A stretch of DNA of 64,000 bases, from NCBI GenBank assembly GCA_963814355.1, contig CAWFCZ010000002.1, positions 62,001 to 126,000 on the forward strand, given 5' to 3'. The notes beneath the pieces are model-generated. The model had not been told where the DNA came from, did not search any database, and was given only the letters and a program-made list of their open reading frames with translations. Both the position numbers and the translations under genes were made by a program. The DNA comes from JADGOV01 sp963814355 (GTDB lineage: Bacteria; Actinomycetota; Actinomycetes; JADGOV01). Below are positions 43,389 through 51,487 of this stretch, piece by piece. Within the stretch, counting starts at the first letter, position 1, and each line of letters opens with the position of its first letter.

Positions 43389-44858
43389 GTGACCTCTTTC
43401 CCTACCACGGCCACCGGGTGGCCCCGGTCCGGAACCGTCCGCCCCGTGGCCCCGAGCCGGGTTCGCCCGCAGTGGCGTCGGCAGTACGCCGTCGTGCTGC
43501 TGCTGCTCGACATCGCCGCCGCCGGCGGCGCGGCTGGGGCGACCCTGTTGGCCACATTCGCCGACTCGAGCGGGCACCGGGAGCCGTACCTGCTCGGGAT
43601 GGTGCTCTTCCCGCTGCTCTACGTGATGGCGGCCGCCGCCGGGCGGGCCTATGAGGAGCGGTTCCTCGGCGACGGCCCGGAGGAGTTCCGCCGCAGCCTG
43701 CACGGCGCGGTGTGGCTGGCCGCGGTGGCCTCCGGAGCCGCCTTCGGCCTGGGCCTGCCCATCCCGCGGGGATACGTCGTGCTCGCCCTGCCGGTCGCCC
43801 TCGCCGGCTCACTCACCGGACGATCGGTATCCCGGTGGTTACTGAACTCCGCCCGCCGGCGCGGCAGCTGCCAGCATCGGGTGCTGCTGGTCGGTACCGA
43901 ACGATCCATCGCCGAGATGGTCCGCCAGATCGCCCGGGACCCGACCGCCGGCTTCACCGTCGTCGGGGCCTGCCTGGACCACAGCACGGGGGAGACCATC
44001 GAAGGGGTGCCTGTGGTGGGCACGTCGGCGACCATTCTGGACGCGCTGTGGGACACTGGTGCGGACACCATGGCCGTCACCGCCTGGTCGATCCTGTCCC
44101 AGCGGGACCTGCGCGAGCTGTCCTGGCAGCTGGAGAGCAGCGACGTCGACGTGCTGGTCGCGCCGGCCATCACCGACATCGCCGGTCCGCGCATCTCCAT
44201 TAGGCCGGTGGCCGGCCTCCCGTTGCTGCACGTCGACCAGCCGGAGTTCACCGGCGCCCGGCGGGTCCTCAAGGGCGGCTTCGACAGGTTGGTCGCCCTG
44301 GGTGCGCTGCTCGCGCTGGCGCCGGTCCTGCTGGTGATCGGCACGGCCGTACGGGCGACCAGCCCCGGGCCGGCACTGTTCCGGCAGCTCCGGGTGGGTC
44401 GGGGAAGCGAACCGTTCACCATGTACAAGTTCCGCACCATGAAGGTCGACGCGGAAGCCGCGCTGACCGGGCTGAATGCGGCCAACGAGTCCGCCGACGG
44501 TCTGCTCTTCAAGATTCGCCAGGACCCCCGGATCACCCGGGTCGGCGCGATCCTGCGCAAGTACTCAGTCGACGAGCTGCCGCAACTGCTGAACGTGGTC
44601 CGCGGCCAGATGTCGCTGGTCGGACCCCGGCCGCCGCTGCCGAGCGAGGTCGCCCAGTACGCCGACAAGGTGTACCGCCGGCTGCTGGTCAAGCCCGGCC
44701 TCACCGGCCTGTGGCAGGTCAGCGGCCGTTCTGACCTGCCGTGGGAGGAGGCGGTGCGGCTCGACCTGGACTATGTGGAGAACTGGTCGCTGCCGTTGGA
44801 CCTGGCCATCTTGTGGCGCACCGGCGCCGCGGTCCTGGCCAGTCGCGGCGCCTACTGA
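43389..44858 (+). CDS. Polyprenyl-phosphate sugar-phosphate transferase (exopolysaccharide initiating enzyme)
   Basis: 489 residues. N-terminal four-helix membrane part (30-150), a Rossmann-like middle domain (HRVLLVGTERSIAEMVRQIAR...), a re-entrant helix (LVALGALLALAPVLLVIG), and the cytoplasmic catalytic domain with FRQLRVGRGSEPFTMYKFRTM, KYSVDELPQLLNVVRGQMSLVGPRP and KPGLTGLWQVSGRSDLPWEE. Transfers a hexose-1-phosphate to undecaprenyl phosphate to start polysaccharide assembly (WbaP/CpsE type). No other polysaccharide genes are adjacent. GTG 43389 is 32 bp after fahA; its ribosome-binding site is weak, and GTG 43447 is an alternative. Confidence 0.88.
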   Translation: MTSFPTTATGWPRSGTVRPVAPSRVRPQWRRQYAVVLLLLDIAAAGGAAGATLLATFADSSGHREPYLLGMVLFPLLYVMAAAAGRAYEERFLGDGPEEFRRSLHGAVWLAAVASGAAFGLGLPIPRGYVVLALPVALAGSLTGRSVSRWLLNSARRRGSCQHRVLLVGTERSIAEMVRQIARDPTAGFTVVGACLDHSTGETIEGVPVVGTSATILDALWDTGADTMAVTAWSILSQRDLRELSWQLESSDVDVLVAPAITDIAGPRISIRPVAGLPLLHVDQPEFTGARRVLKGGFDRLVALGALLALAPVLLVIGTAVRATSPGPALFRQLRVGRGSEPFTMYKFRTMKVDAEAALTGLNAANESADGLLFKIRQDPRITRVGAILRKYSVDELPQLLNVVRGQMSLVGPRPPLPSEVAQYADKVYRRLLVKPGLTGLWQVSGRSDLPWEEAVRLDLDYVENWSLPLDLAILWRTGAAVLASRGAY

Positions 44859-44916
44859 ACGGCTACCCGGTTCCGAGCTGAGGCGGAAACTCACTTCGGG
44901 GCGCACTAGTCCGGTG

Positions 44917-44946
44917 TTACTGTTTCCCGGCTGCTACGCGTACCGT
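44917..44946 (+). promoter_or_regulatory. Candidate promoter of the principal sigma gene
   Basis: TTACTG at 44917 and TACCGT at 44941 with an 18-bp spacer. It would give a leader of about 150 nt. The 241-bp gap 44859-45099 shows no other feature I can support. Confidence 0.3.
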
Positions 44947-45099
44947 GGGACAGGCAGGAACAGTTCGAGGGCCGCTGGCGTTGCACATGCCGCGGCCCAC
45001 CGCTGGGTGAGCCGGGCGGGCTCCCGCGAACCGGAAGTTTGGCGCAGCGCATCGCACAACGGCAAGGACCTTGAGACGCCGCACAAGTGAGGACAACTG

Positions 45100-45513
45100 T
45101 TGACCCCGGCAAGTACGGCGCATGCCGCCGTTCCCTCCCGCTCCGACGCCGCCGGTGCCCGACTCGAGGCCCTGCTGGCCGAAGGTCGTGACCGCGGCGA
45201 AGTGGTCATCGAGGACCTCCGGCGGGCGTTCGACGCCGCCGGCGTACCGGTCGCGCAGGGAAAGAAGATCCTTCGGCAGCTCACCGACTCCGGAGTGGCT
45301 TTGATCGTCGAAGAGGGCGGCGGCCCGGCTCCGGCCGGAGCCACCGGGCCCGGACAGCCGGCGCCGGCGGCGGACGTCGCGGTCGAGACCGCGCGGCGGC
45401 GAGGCAAGCCGGGTGGGGCATCAGAATCCGCCACCCGAGGATGCAGCCGTCCCGGAGGTGGGCTCGGTCGACAGCGAGCCCACGAACGAGAAGACCGGCC
45501 GGGTGACCGGTGA
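45100..45513 (+). CDS. rpoD: Principal sigma factor, region 1.1 portion (separate frame)
   Basis: 137 codons in a different frame from the rest of the sigma gene. Residues 20-72 (LEALLAEGRDRGEVVIEDLRR..., then KKILRQLTDSGVALIVEEG) match sigma-70 region 1.1 of HrdB-type principal sigma factors, which keeps free sigma from binding promoters. TTG 45100 has GAGGAC at the right distance. After about codon 105 the frame loses sense, while the next frame (+1) becomes the sigma linker. Removing one G from the run at 45415-45418 would fuse both into one sigma of about 603 residues. Either a real split or shift, or an indel in this sequence. Confidence 0.7.
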   Translation: MTPASTAHAAVPSRSDAAGARLEALLAEGRDRGEVVIEDLRRAFDAAGVPVAQGKKILRQLTDSGVALIVEEGGGPAPAGATGPGQPAPAADVAVETARRRGKPGGASESATRGCSRPGGGLGRQRAHEREDRPGDR

Positions 45514-46912
45514 GGACACCGGTCCGGTGACCAGCCCGGTAGGCAGCGGGGCCGCCAGTGCGGCTTCGGCCGCCGCGCCGGGGAAGACGTCGGCGACCGG
45601 CCGGGAAGCGACGGGTCCGGCCGGGACGACGACGGCCGGCTCCAGCGCCGTGGGCGGGGCGGACGCCGCCGTAACGAGGACGACCGCCGGTAAGCTGCCG
45701 GCGAAGACACAACCGAAGCGGCCCGGCCGCCGCCAGGCGACCGCCGGCGAGAGCCGTTCGCTGTCCGTCGTGCCACCGGCCGGAGCACTCACCGGAACCG
45801 GGTCGGCGAGTCCGCAGGTCGACACCGCGGCAGGCCACACCGCGAGCCCCGGTGCCGGCGGGCCCGGTGCCAGCCTTGCCGGCGCGGCGGTCGACCCGGC
45901 GGTGGCGCCCGCCGACGCCGAACCGAGGCCGGAAGATCTCGAAGACGACGAGGCCGCGGACACCGTCGTCGAGGACACCACGCCCGGCGTCTCCGCGGAC
46001 TTGGTGCGGGTCTATCTGCGCGAGATCGGCAAGGTCGCGCTGCTCAACGCGGTTCAGGAGGTCGAACTGGCCAAGCGGGTGGAGGCCGGCCTGTTCGCCG
46101 CCCAGAAACTGCGCGAGGCCGAAGCCATCGACGAACGGCTGCCCTCCCAGCTGCGTCGCGACCTCGAGGAGATCCGCCGCGACGGTGCGCGGGCCAAGGA
46201 CCACCTGCTGGAGGCCAACCTGCGGCTGGTGGTATCCGTCGCCAAGCGCTACACCGGCCGGGGCATGGCCTTTCTCGACCTGATCCAGGAGGGCAACCTG
46301 GGTCTGGTCCGAGCGGTGGAGAAATTCGACTACACCAAGGGCTACAAGTTCTCCACCTACGCAACCTGGTGGATCCGGCAGGCCATCACCCGGGCGATGG
46401 CCGACCAATCCCGGACCATCCGGATTCCCGTCCATATGGTGGAGATCATCAACCGGGTCACCCGGGCACAGCGCCAGATGCTTGCCGACCTGGGACGCGA
46501 GCCGACCCCGGTCGAACTGGCCGCGCAGGTGGAGATGACGCCGGACAAGGTCGTGGAGATCCTCCGGTACTCCCGGGATCCGGTGAGCCTGGACCAGACC
46601 GTCGGGGACGACGGGGACTCGCTCCTGGGAGACTTCATCGAAGACGCCGACGCCCCGGTGGCCATCGACGTGGTCAACTTCGGGTTGTTGCAGGACCAGA
46701 TCGAAGACGTTCTGGCCACCCTGCCGGAGCGCGAGGCGATGGTCGTCCGGCTGCGGTTCGGCCTCACCGACGGGCAGCCGCGCACCCTGGACGAGATTGG
46801 CCGGGCCTTGGGCCTGACCCGGGAACGGATCCGGCAGATCGAGTCCAAGACGATGTCCAAGTTGCGGCACCCCTCCCGGTCGCGAGTGCTGCGCGACTAC
46901 ATGGAGGAATAG
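45413..46912 (+). CDS. rpoD: Principal RNA polymerase sigma factor (regions 1.2-4)
   Basis: 499 codons from GTG 45413. A long Ala/Thr/Gly/Pro linker (1-165) is followed by region 1.2 (SADLVRVYLREIGKVALLN), 2.1-2.4 (LLEANLRLVVSVAKRYTGRGM..., KFSTYATWWIRQAITRAM), region 3 (IRIPVHMVEIINRVTRAQRQML) and region 4 with the -35-binding helix TLDEIGRALGLTRERIRQIESKTMSKLRHPSR. The near-complete region 2/4 identity with HrdB/SigA makes this the housekeeping sigma. Translation from 45413 alone has no convincing ribosome-binding site, which supports initiation at 45100 plus a frame change. The sigma body is well supported; the N-terminus is not. Confidence 0.95.
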   Translation: MGHQNPPPEDAAVPEVGSVDSEPTNEKTGRVTGEDTGPVTSPVGSGAASAASAAAPGKTSATGREATGPAGTTTAGSSAVGGADAAVTRTTAGKLPAKTQPKRPGRRQATAGESRSLSVVPPAGALTGTGSASPQVDTAAGHTASPGAGGPGASLAGAAVDPAVAPADAEPRPEDLEDDEAADTVVEDTTPGVSADLVRVYLREIGKVALLNAVQEVELAKRVEAGLFAAQKLREAEAIDERLPSQLRRDLEEIRRDGARAKDHLLEANLRLVVSVAKRYTGRGMAFLDLIQEGNLGLVRAVEKFDYTKGYKFSTYATWWIRQAITRAMADQSRTIRIPVHMVEIINRVTRAQRQMLADLGREPTPVELAAQVEMTPDKVVEILRYSRDPVSLDQTVGDDGDSLLGDFIEDADAPVAIDVVNFGLLQDQIEDVLATLPEREAMVVRLRFGLTDGQPRTLDEIGRALGLTRERIRQIESKTMSKLRHPSRSRVLRDYMEE

Positions 46913-46944
46913 ATCCTGGCGGCCTCCGGCCCCGCCGCGCGGCG

Positions 46945-47220
46945 ATGAACAACTTGATACGGCGCCGCGTGGTGGTGCGCGGTCGGGTGCAGGGAGTCTT
47001 CTTCCGGGACACCTGCCGCCGTCGTGCGGTTGCTGCCCACGTCGCCGGATCCGTCCGCAATCTGCCGGACGGCAGCGTCGAAGCCGTCTTCGAGGGCCCG
47101 CCGCCGGCGGTCGATGAGTTGGTGTCCTGGTGCCGGCACGGGCCGCGGCTGGCCGAGGTCAGCGCGGTGGAGGTCTCCGAGGAGCAGCCGCAGGGCGGAA
47201 CCGCTTTCACCACGACCTGA
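46945..47220 (+). CDS. acyP: Acylphosphatase
   Basis: 91 residues, normal size. Hydrolyses acyl phosphates. The signature GRVQGVFFRDTCRRRA contains the catalytic Arg, and GSVRNLPDGSVEAVFEG the catalytic Asn. ATG 46945 begins 32 bp after the sigma stop on the same strand. GGCGATG context without a clear ribosome-binding site. Confidence 0.92.
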   Translation: MNNLIRRRVVVRGRVQGVFFRDTCRRRAVAAHVAGSVRNLPDGSVEAVFEGPPPAVDELVSWCRHGPRLAEVSAVEVSEEQPQGGTAFTTT

Positions 47221-47325
47221 TCTGCAACCGGCCGCGAGCGCCCCGACCCGATCGACCGCTCCGGTCGCCGTCCAGCCGTCCGGCCGGTACCCGGCCCCCG
47301 GGCGAGCCCCCACCCGGCGAGCCCG

Positions 47326-47331
47326 TACCGT
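47326..47331 (+). promoter_or_regulatory. Candidate -10 box of the 47338 gene (TACCGT), leaderless
   Basis: TACCGT ends 6 bases before the GTG at 47338. Confidence 0.5.
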
Positions 47332-47337
47332 CGCCTG

Positions 47338-48135
47338 GTGGCCGATGCCTTCTACCGCCCGCTGTCCCCCGGCCGCTTCGAGGCGACGGCGCACACCGCC
47401 GGCCCGTGGGACCCGGCTCACCAGCACGGCGGCCCGCCGGCCGCCCTGCTGGCTCGGGCCATTGAGGCCACCCGGCCCCGTTCCGAGCACCTGATCGCCC
47501 GGATTGCGCTGGACATCCTCGGTCCGGTCCCGCTCGGAGAGCTGGACGTGGCCGCGCACCTGGTCCGGCCCGGACGCAGCGTCGAACTGTTGGAGGCCGA
47601 ACTGACCTCCCACGGCCGGCCGGTGATGCGGGCCACCGCGTGGCGGGTGCACTGCGCACCGCCGGACGTACCGGTCGCCGAGCCCGAGCCCGAGGTCGGG
47701 GTCGGGGTCGAGGTCGGCCCGGCGGACCCGCTGACCAGCGCACTGGACCTGCCGCCGCAGTGGCGCTCCGGGTATCTGGAGGCCATCGACTGGCGACTGG
47801 TCCAGGGAAACCTGCTCCGCCCGGGCCCGTGCGCGGCCTGGACCCGGATGCGCCTGCCGCTGGTCGACGGGGAGCCGGTCTCCCCCGTACAGCGGATGCT
47901 GGCCGTCGCGGACTCCGGCAGCGGGTTGAGCAGCGTGCTGGACATCGGCTCGTGGCTGTTCATCAACCCGGATCTGACGGTGCACGTCACCAGGCCGCCG
48001 ATCGGGGAGTGGATCCACCTCGACGCGGCCTCCACCATCGCCCCCGGCCAGGTCGGGCTGGCCCGGAGCACGATCTCCGACGAGGCCGGGGTGGTGGGGT
48101 ACGGCGCCCAGTCCCTGCTGGTCGCGCACCGCTGA
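47338..48135 (+). CDS. Acyl-CoA thioesterase-like protein (double hotdog, TesB-related)
   Basis: 265 residues forming two hotdog halves: FEATAHTAGPWDPAHQHGGPPAALLARAI in the first and EWIHLDAASTIAPGQVGLARSTISDEAGVVGYGAQSLLV at the end of the second. The HQHGGPPAAL block and overall arrangement fit the 4HBT_3/TesB-like thioesterase family. Substrate unknown. A Glu/Pro/Val repeat (PEPEVGVGVEVG) forms the linker. GTG 47338 follows a TACCGT hexamer by 6 bases. Converges with the glycosylase gene 21 bp away. Confidence 0.82.
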   Translation: MADAFYRPLSPGRFEATAHTAGPWDPAHQHGGPPAALLARAIEATRPRSEHLIARIALDILGPVPLGELDVAAHLVRPGRSVELLEAELTSHGRPVMRATAWRVHCAPPDVPVAEPEPEVGVGVEVGPADPLTSALDLPPQWRSGYLEAIDWRLVQGNLLRPGPCAAWTRMRLPLVDGEPVSPVQRMLAVADSGSGLSSVLDIGSWLFINPDLTVHVTRPPIGEWIHLDAASTIAPGQVGLARSTISDEAGVVGYGAQSLLVAHR

Positions 48136-48156
48136 CCCGGCCGGCAGGCGCCACCC

Positions 48157-48753
48157 TCAGCGGCCCTTCGCGGCCCGCTTCTGCGCCTGCTTGTGCGCCC
48201 GTACCCGCTCGATGGAGGCGGCGTCGGTGACGTCGGCGACGGAGTGGAAAACCCCGGCGGCGGCGTAGGGCGCGGCGGCCGCCCGCCACCCCGGTGGCCG
48301 GACCCCGAGCTGCTTGCCCAGCAGGGCAGCGAAAATCTTCGCCTTCTGGGCGCCGAAACCGGGCAGCGCCACCAGCCGGCGCTGCAGGTCCGCACCGTCG
48401 ACCGCGTCGTCCCAGACCCGCTGCGCCGAGCCGCCGTAGCACGCCAAGAGGTGCCGGCACAGTGCCTGGATCCGGGTCGCCATCGAGCCTGGGAAGCGGT
48501 GGATGGCCGGCACCTCCGCGGCGAGCGCAGCGAACTCCGCCGGATCCCGGCCGGCGATGTCCGCCGCCTCCAAGGCGCCGCCGAGACGCTGCGCCAGCAG
48601 GTAGGGACTCAGGAAAGCGCGTTCCATCGGAATCTGCTGATCGAGCAGCATGGCGATCAGCAGGGCGAGCGGGTTGGCGCTGAGCAGGGCGTCCGCCTCG
48701 GCGTGCTGGGCCAGGTGCAGCGTACCGGGGGCGGGCCCGGGTGTGGTGTCCAT
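48157..48753 (-). CDS. HhH-GPD superfamily base-excision DNA glycosylase-like protein
   Basis: 198 residues. LLIAMLLDQQIPMERAF begins the helical domain, and RRLVALPGFGAQKAKIFAALLGKQLG is the helix-hairpin-helix with the family's Gly-Pro-Asp-type C-terminal continuation (FHSVADVTDAAS, where the Asp may be catalytic). Fits the actinobacterial HhH-GPD family of about 190-200 residues; base specificity unknown. ATG 48753 (MDTTPGP) is preferred; TAGGCT lies 8 bases upstream. Together with uvrB, polA and lexA it adds to the repair content. Confidence 0.85.
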   Translation of the reverse strand: MDTTPGPAPGTLHLAQHAEADALLSANPLALLIAMLLDQQIPMERAFLSPYLLAQRLGGALEAADIAGRDPAEFAALAAEVPAIHRFPGSMATRIQALCRHLLACYGGSAQRVWDDAVDGADLQRRLVALPGFGAQKAKIFAALLGKQLGVRPPGWRAAAAPYAAAGVFHSVADVTDAASIERVRAHKQAQKRAAKGR

Positions 48754-48764
48754 GTGCGGCAAGC

Positions 48765-49604
48765 CTAGATCGGCGCCTCGCCGGCGACCGTGGCCCCGCG
48801 CCGAGCGTGCGCCGGGCCGTGCCCGACCAGGAAACAGGCGATCGCCGCCGCGGCGGCGACGTTGAGCGAGTCGACGCCGGGAGCCATCGGGATCCGCACC
48901 GCGCAGCTCGCCCCCCGGCGGGCGGCGGCGGAGAGTCCCGGACCCTCGGCGCCGAGCATCAAGGCGAGACGCGCCGTCGGCGAACCGGGCGCGGCGAGCG
49001 CGGTGGCCTGCGGATCCGGGGTCAGCGCGAGCACCTGGAAGCCGGCCGCCCGCACGCCGGCCAGCTCGGCCGGCCAGTCGCCGAGCCGGGCGTAGGGGAC
49101 CGCGAGCACCGCTCCCATGGACACTCGGACCGCGCGCCGGTACAGCGGGTCGGCGCAGCGCGGGCTGAGCAGCACGGCGTCCATCCCGAGCGCCGCGGCG
49201 CAGCGGAACACGGCACCGACGTTGGTAGGGTTGTTGAGGTCCTCCAGAACGAGCAGCCGGGTCCCGGCGCGGAGCAGGGTCTCGGCTTCGGGCAGCGGCC
49301 GGCGTTCCATGACGGCCAGGACGCCGCGGTGCACGTCGAATCCGGCGATCGCCGCCAGGACATCGGGGCCGCCGCAGAACACCGGCGCCCCGCCGCCCAG
49401 CGGCTCCAGGTCGGCGGCGTACCTGGGCAGGGCCAGCACGGACCGGACCGCGTACCCGGCGGCCACCGCCCGGCGGAACACCACCTCGCCCTCGGCGATG
49501 AACATTCCGCCGGCCGGTTCGAGCCGCCGACGCAGCGCGACGTCGGTCAGCTGACGGTAGTCATCGAGTCGCGGATCGGACACCGCCGCGATGGCTATCG
49601 GCAC
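48765..49604 (-). CDS. TrmH/SpoU-family RNA 2'-O-methyltransferase
   Basis: 279 residues. N-terminal RNA-binding substrate domain (EPAGGMFIAEGEVVFRRA), then the SPOUT knot with motif 1 DLNNPTNVGAVFRCAAALG, motif 2 LMLGAEGPGLS and motif 3 IPMAPGVDSLNVAAAAAIA. Methylates rRNA or tRNA ribose with SAM; the exact target cannot be read. GTG start at 49604; AAGAAT five bases upstream could be a -10. Only 11 bp upstream of the glycosylase gene start, so probably co-transcribed with it. Confidence 0.88.
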   Translation of the reverse strand: MPIAIAAVSDPRLDDYRQLTDVALRRRLEPAGGMFIAEGEVVFRRAVAAGYAVRSVLALPRYAADLEPLGGGAPVFCGGPDVLAAIAGFDVHRGVLAVMERRPLPEAETLLRAGTRLLVLEDLNNPTNVGAVFRCAAALGMDAVLLSPRCADPLYRRAVRVSMGAVLAVPYARLGDWPAELAGVRAAGFQVLALTPDPQATALAAPGSPTARLALMLGAEGPGLSAAARRGASCAVRIPMAPGVDSLNVAAAAAIACFLVGHGPAHARRGATVAGEAPI

Positions 49605-49709
49605 GGCGCATTCTTGCCGATTTCTTGGGAGTAGCGTAGCCGGAATCTCAGACGGGCATGCTTGGTTTGCGTAAGTAGTGAAACCATCTAGTCAGGAAGT
49701 CCAGACGCC

Positions 49710-50831
49710 ATGACCGCAAGCCGCGTCGACAACACCCGGGTCACCGGCGCCCCGGCGCCGGACTACGACCCGATAGTGCTCGGCATCACCCCCGCGACGT
49801 TGCCGGCGGAAGCCGAGCGCCGTGACGCGGAATCCGATCTACCGGAGGCTGTGGCACCGGCGACGGGCGAGGCCGCGCCGGGACCGATCGAGATCGACGA
49901 GCCGTCGCTGGATGAAGAGGCGGTCGGCACAGACCTCGTCCGGCAGTACCTCACCGAGATCGGCCGGGTGCCGCTGCTCACCGCCGAGCAGGAAGTGGAC
50001 CTCGCCAAGCGGGTCGAGGCGGGCCTGTACGCCGAGGAACTGCTGGCCCGCGAGCGGCCCGACGGCGCCCCGCTCGACGACGCCCGCCGCCGGCACCTCA
50101 CCATGATCGCCGGGGACGGCGAGCGGGCCAAGCGGCACCTCCTGGAAGCGAACCTCCGCCTGGTGGTGTCGCTGGCCAAGCGGTACCAAGGCCGGGGCCT
50201 CCCGCTGCTCGACCTGGTGCAAGAGGGCAACATCGGGCTGGTCCGCGCGGTGGAGAAGTTCGACTTCGCCAAGGGGTACAAGTTCTCCACCTATGCCACC
50301 TGGTGGATCCGTCAGGCGCTGCAGCGCTCGCTGGCCGACCAGGGACGCACCATTCGGGTGCCGGTCCACATGACCGAGCAGATCAACCGGGCGTTGCGGA
50401 TGCGCCGGGATCTCGCCCAGCAGTTGGGCCGGGACCCGTCCTCGGCCGAGATCGCCAACGCGCTCGGGCTGGCGCCGGGCCGGGTGGAGCAGGTGCTGCG
50501 CTACGGCCGCGACCCGGTCAGCCTGGACGCGCCGGTCGGCGATGACGGTGATTCGGTCTTCGGGGACTTCATCGAGGACGCCGACGCGCCCACGGCTACC
50601 GACGCGATCGACTTCGGACTGCTCCAGGCGAGGCTGCGGGCCGTGCTCAGCACGGTTCCGGAACGTTCCGCCGCGGTCGTCCGACTGCGCTACGGCTTGG
50701 ACGACGGCCGGCCGCGGACCTTGGACGAGGTGGGCCGAGAGCTGAACCTGACCCGGGAGCGGATCCGGCAGATCGAGCGGGAAACCCTCAAGGAACTTCG
50801 GCACCCGGAACTGCGGGAGTACCTGACCTGA
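49710..50831 (+). CDS. sigB: RNA polymerase sigma-70 factor, SigB/HrdA-like (group 2)
   Basis: 373 residues. Lacks region 1.1; region 1.2 (GTDLVRQYLTEIGRVPLLT), region 2 (LLEANLRLVVSLAKRYQGRGLPLLDLVQEGNIGL), region 3 and region 4 (TLDEVGRELNLTRERIRQIERETLKELRHP) are complete. Very similar to the principal sigma in regions 2.4 and 4.2, so it should recognise similar promoters, as mycobacterial SigB does. ATG 49710 has AGGAAG upstream. It is about 2.8 kb downstream of the principal sigma gene, an arrangement that recalls sigA-sigB in mycobacteria. The last 12 bases are duplicated after the stop (TACCTGACCT at 50819 and 50838). Confidence 0.92.
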   Translation: MTASRVDNTRVTGAPAPDYDPIVLGITPATLPAEAERRDAESDLPEAVAPATGEAAPGPIEIDEPSLDEEAVGTDLVRQYLTEIGRVPLLTAEQEVDLAKRVEAGLYAEELLARERPDGAPLDDARRRHLTMIAGDGERAKRHLLEANLRLVVSLAKRYQGRGLPLLDLVQEGNIGLVRAVEKFDFAKGYKFSTYATWWIRQALQRSLADQGRTIRVPVHMTEQINRALRMRRDLAQQLGRDPSSAEIANALGLAPGRVEQVLRYGRDPVSLDAPVGDDGDSVFGDFIEDADAPTATDAIDFGLLQARLRAVLSTVPERSAAVVRLRYGLDDGRPRTLDEVGRELNLTRERIRQIERETLKELRHPELREYLT

Positions 50832-50872
50832 GCGGGGTACCTGACCTAAAGTCCGAACCGGACCCGTTACGG

Positions 50873-51487
50873 TCACATCCAACCGTTGTCCCGGGCGATC
50901 CGGACCGCTTCGGCCCGGGTGCGGGCGCCGGTCTTGCCGATGGCGCTGGAAAGGTAGTTCCGCACAGTGCCTTCGGACAGGTGCAAGCCACGGGCGACGT
51001 CGGCTGCCGTGCCGCCCTCGCTGGCGGTGACCAGCACCTCGCGCTCACGCCCGGTGAGCGGGTTCGCGCCGGTGGCGAGGGACTCCGCAGCCAGGGTCGG
51101 GTCGACCACGCGCAGCCCGGCGTGCACCCGGCGCACCGCGTCGGCCAGCCGTTCGGCCGGGGTGTCCTTGACGATGAACCCGGCGGCACCGGCCTCCATG
51201 GCCAGGCGCAGGTAGCCCGGCCGGCCGAAGGTGGTGACCACGAGTACCCGGCAGCCGGGCAAGGCGGCTCGGAGCGCCGCGGTGGCCGAGATACCGTCGC
51301 CGGCGGGCATCTCCACGTCGAGCAGGGCCACGTCCGGCGACGTGCGCAGCGCGGCCGGCACCACCTCGGCACCGGTACCGACCTCGGCCACCACGGTGAG
51401 GTCCGGCTCCAGGGACAGCAGGGCCGCCAGGGCTCCTCGGACCAGCGACTGGTCGTCGGCGAGCAGGAGCCGGATCGGCTCGCTCAT
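50873..51487 (-). CDS. NarL/LuxR-family response regulator (DesR-like)
   Basis: 204 residues. Receiver with DD at 11-12, phospho-acceptor D57 (ALLDVEMP), T/K residues in VVTTF and FIVKDTP; C-terminal LuxR helix-turn-helix LTGREREVLVTASEGGTAADVARGLHLSEGTVRNYLSS. Start overlaps the stop of its kinase (ATGA). Last gene of a four-gene ABC exporter operon, which it probably controls, as DesR-like regulators near ABC-2 exporters commonly do. Confidence 0.92.
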   Translation of the reverse strand: MSEPIRLLLADDQSLVRGALAALLSLEPDLTVVAEVGTGAEVVPAALRTSPDVALLDVEMPAGDGISATAALRAALPGCRVLVVTTFGRPGYLRLAMEAGAAGFIVKDTPAERLADAVRRVHAGLRVVDPTLAAESLATGANPLTGREREVLVTASEGGTAADVARGLHLSEGTVRNYLSSAIGKTGARTRAEAVRIARDNGWM

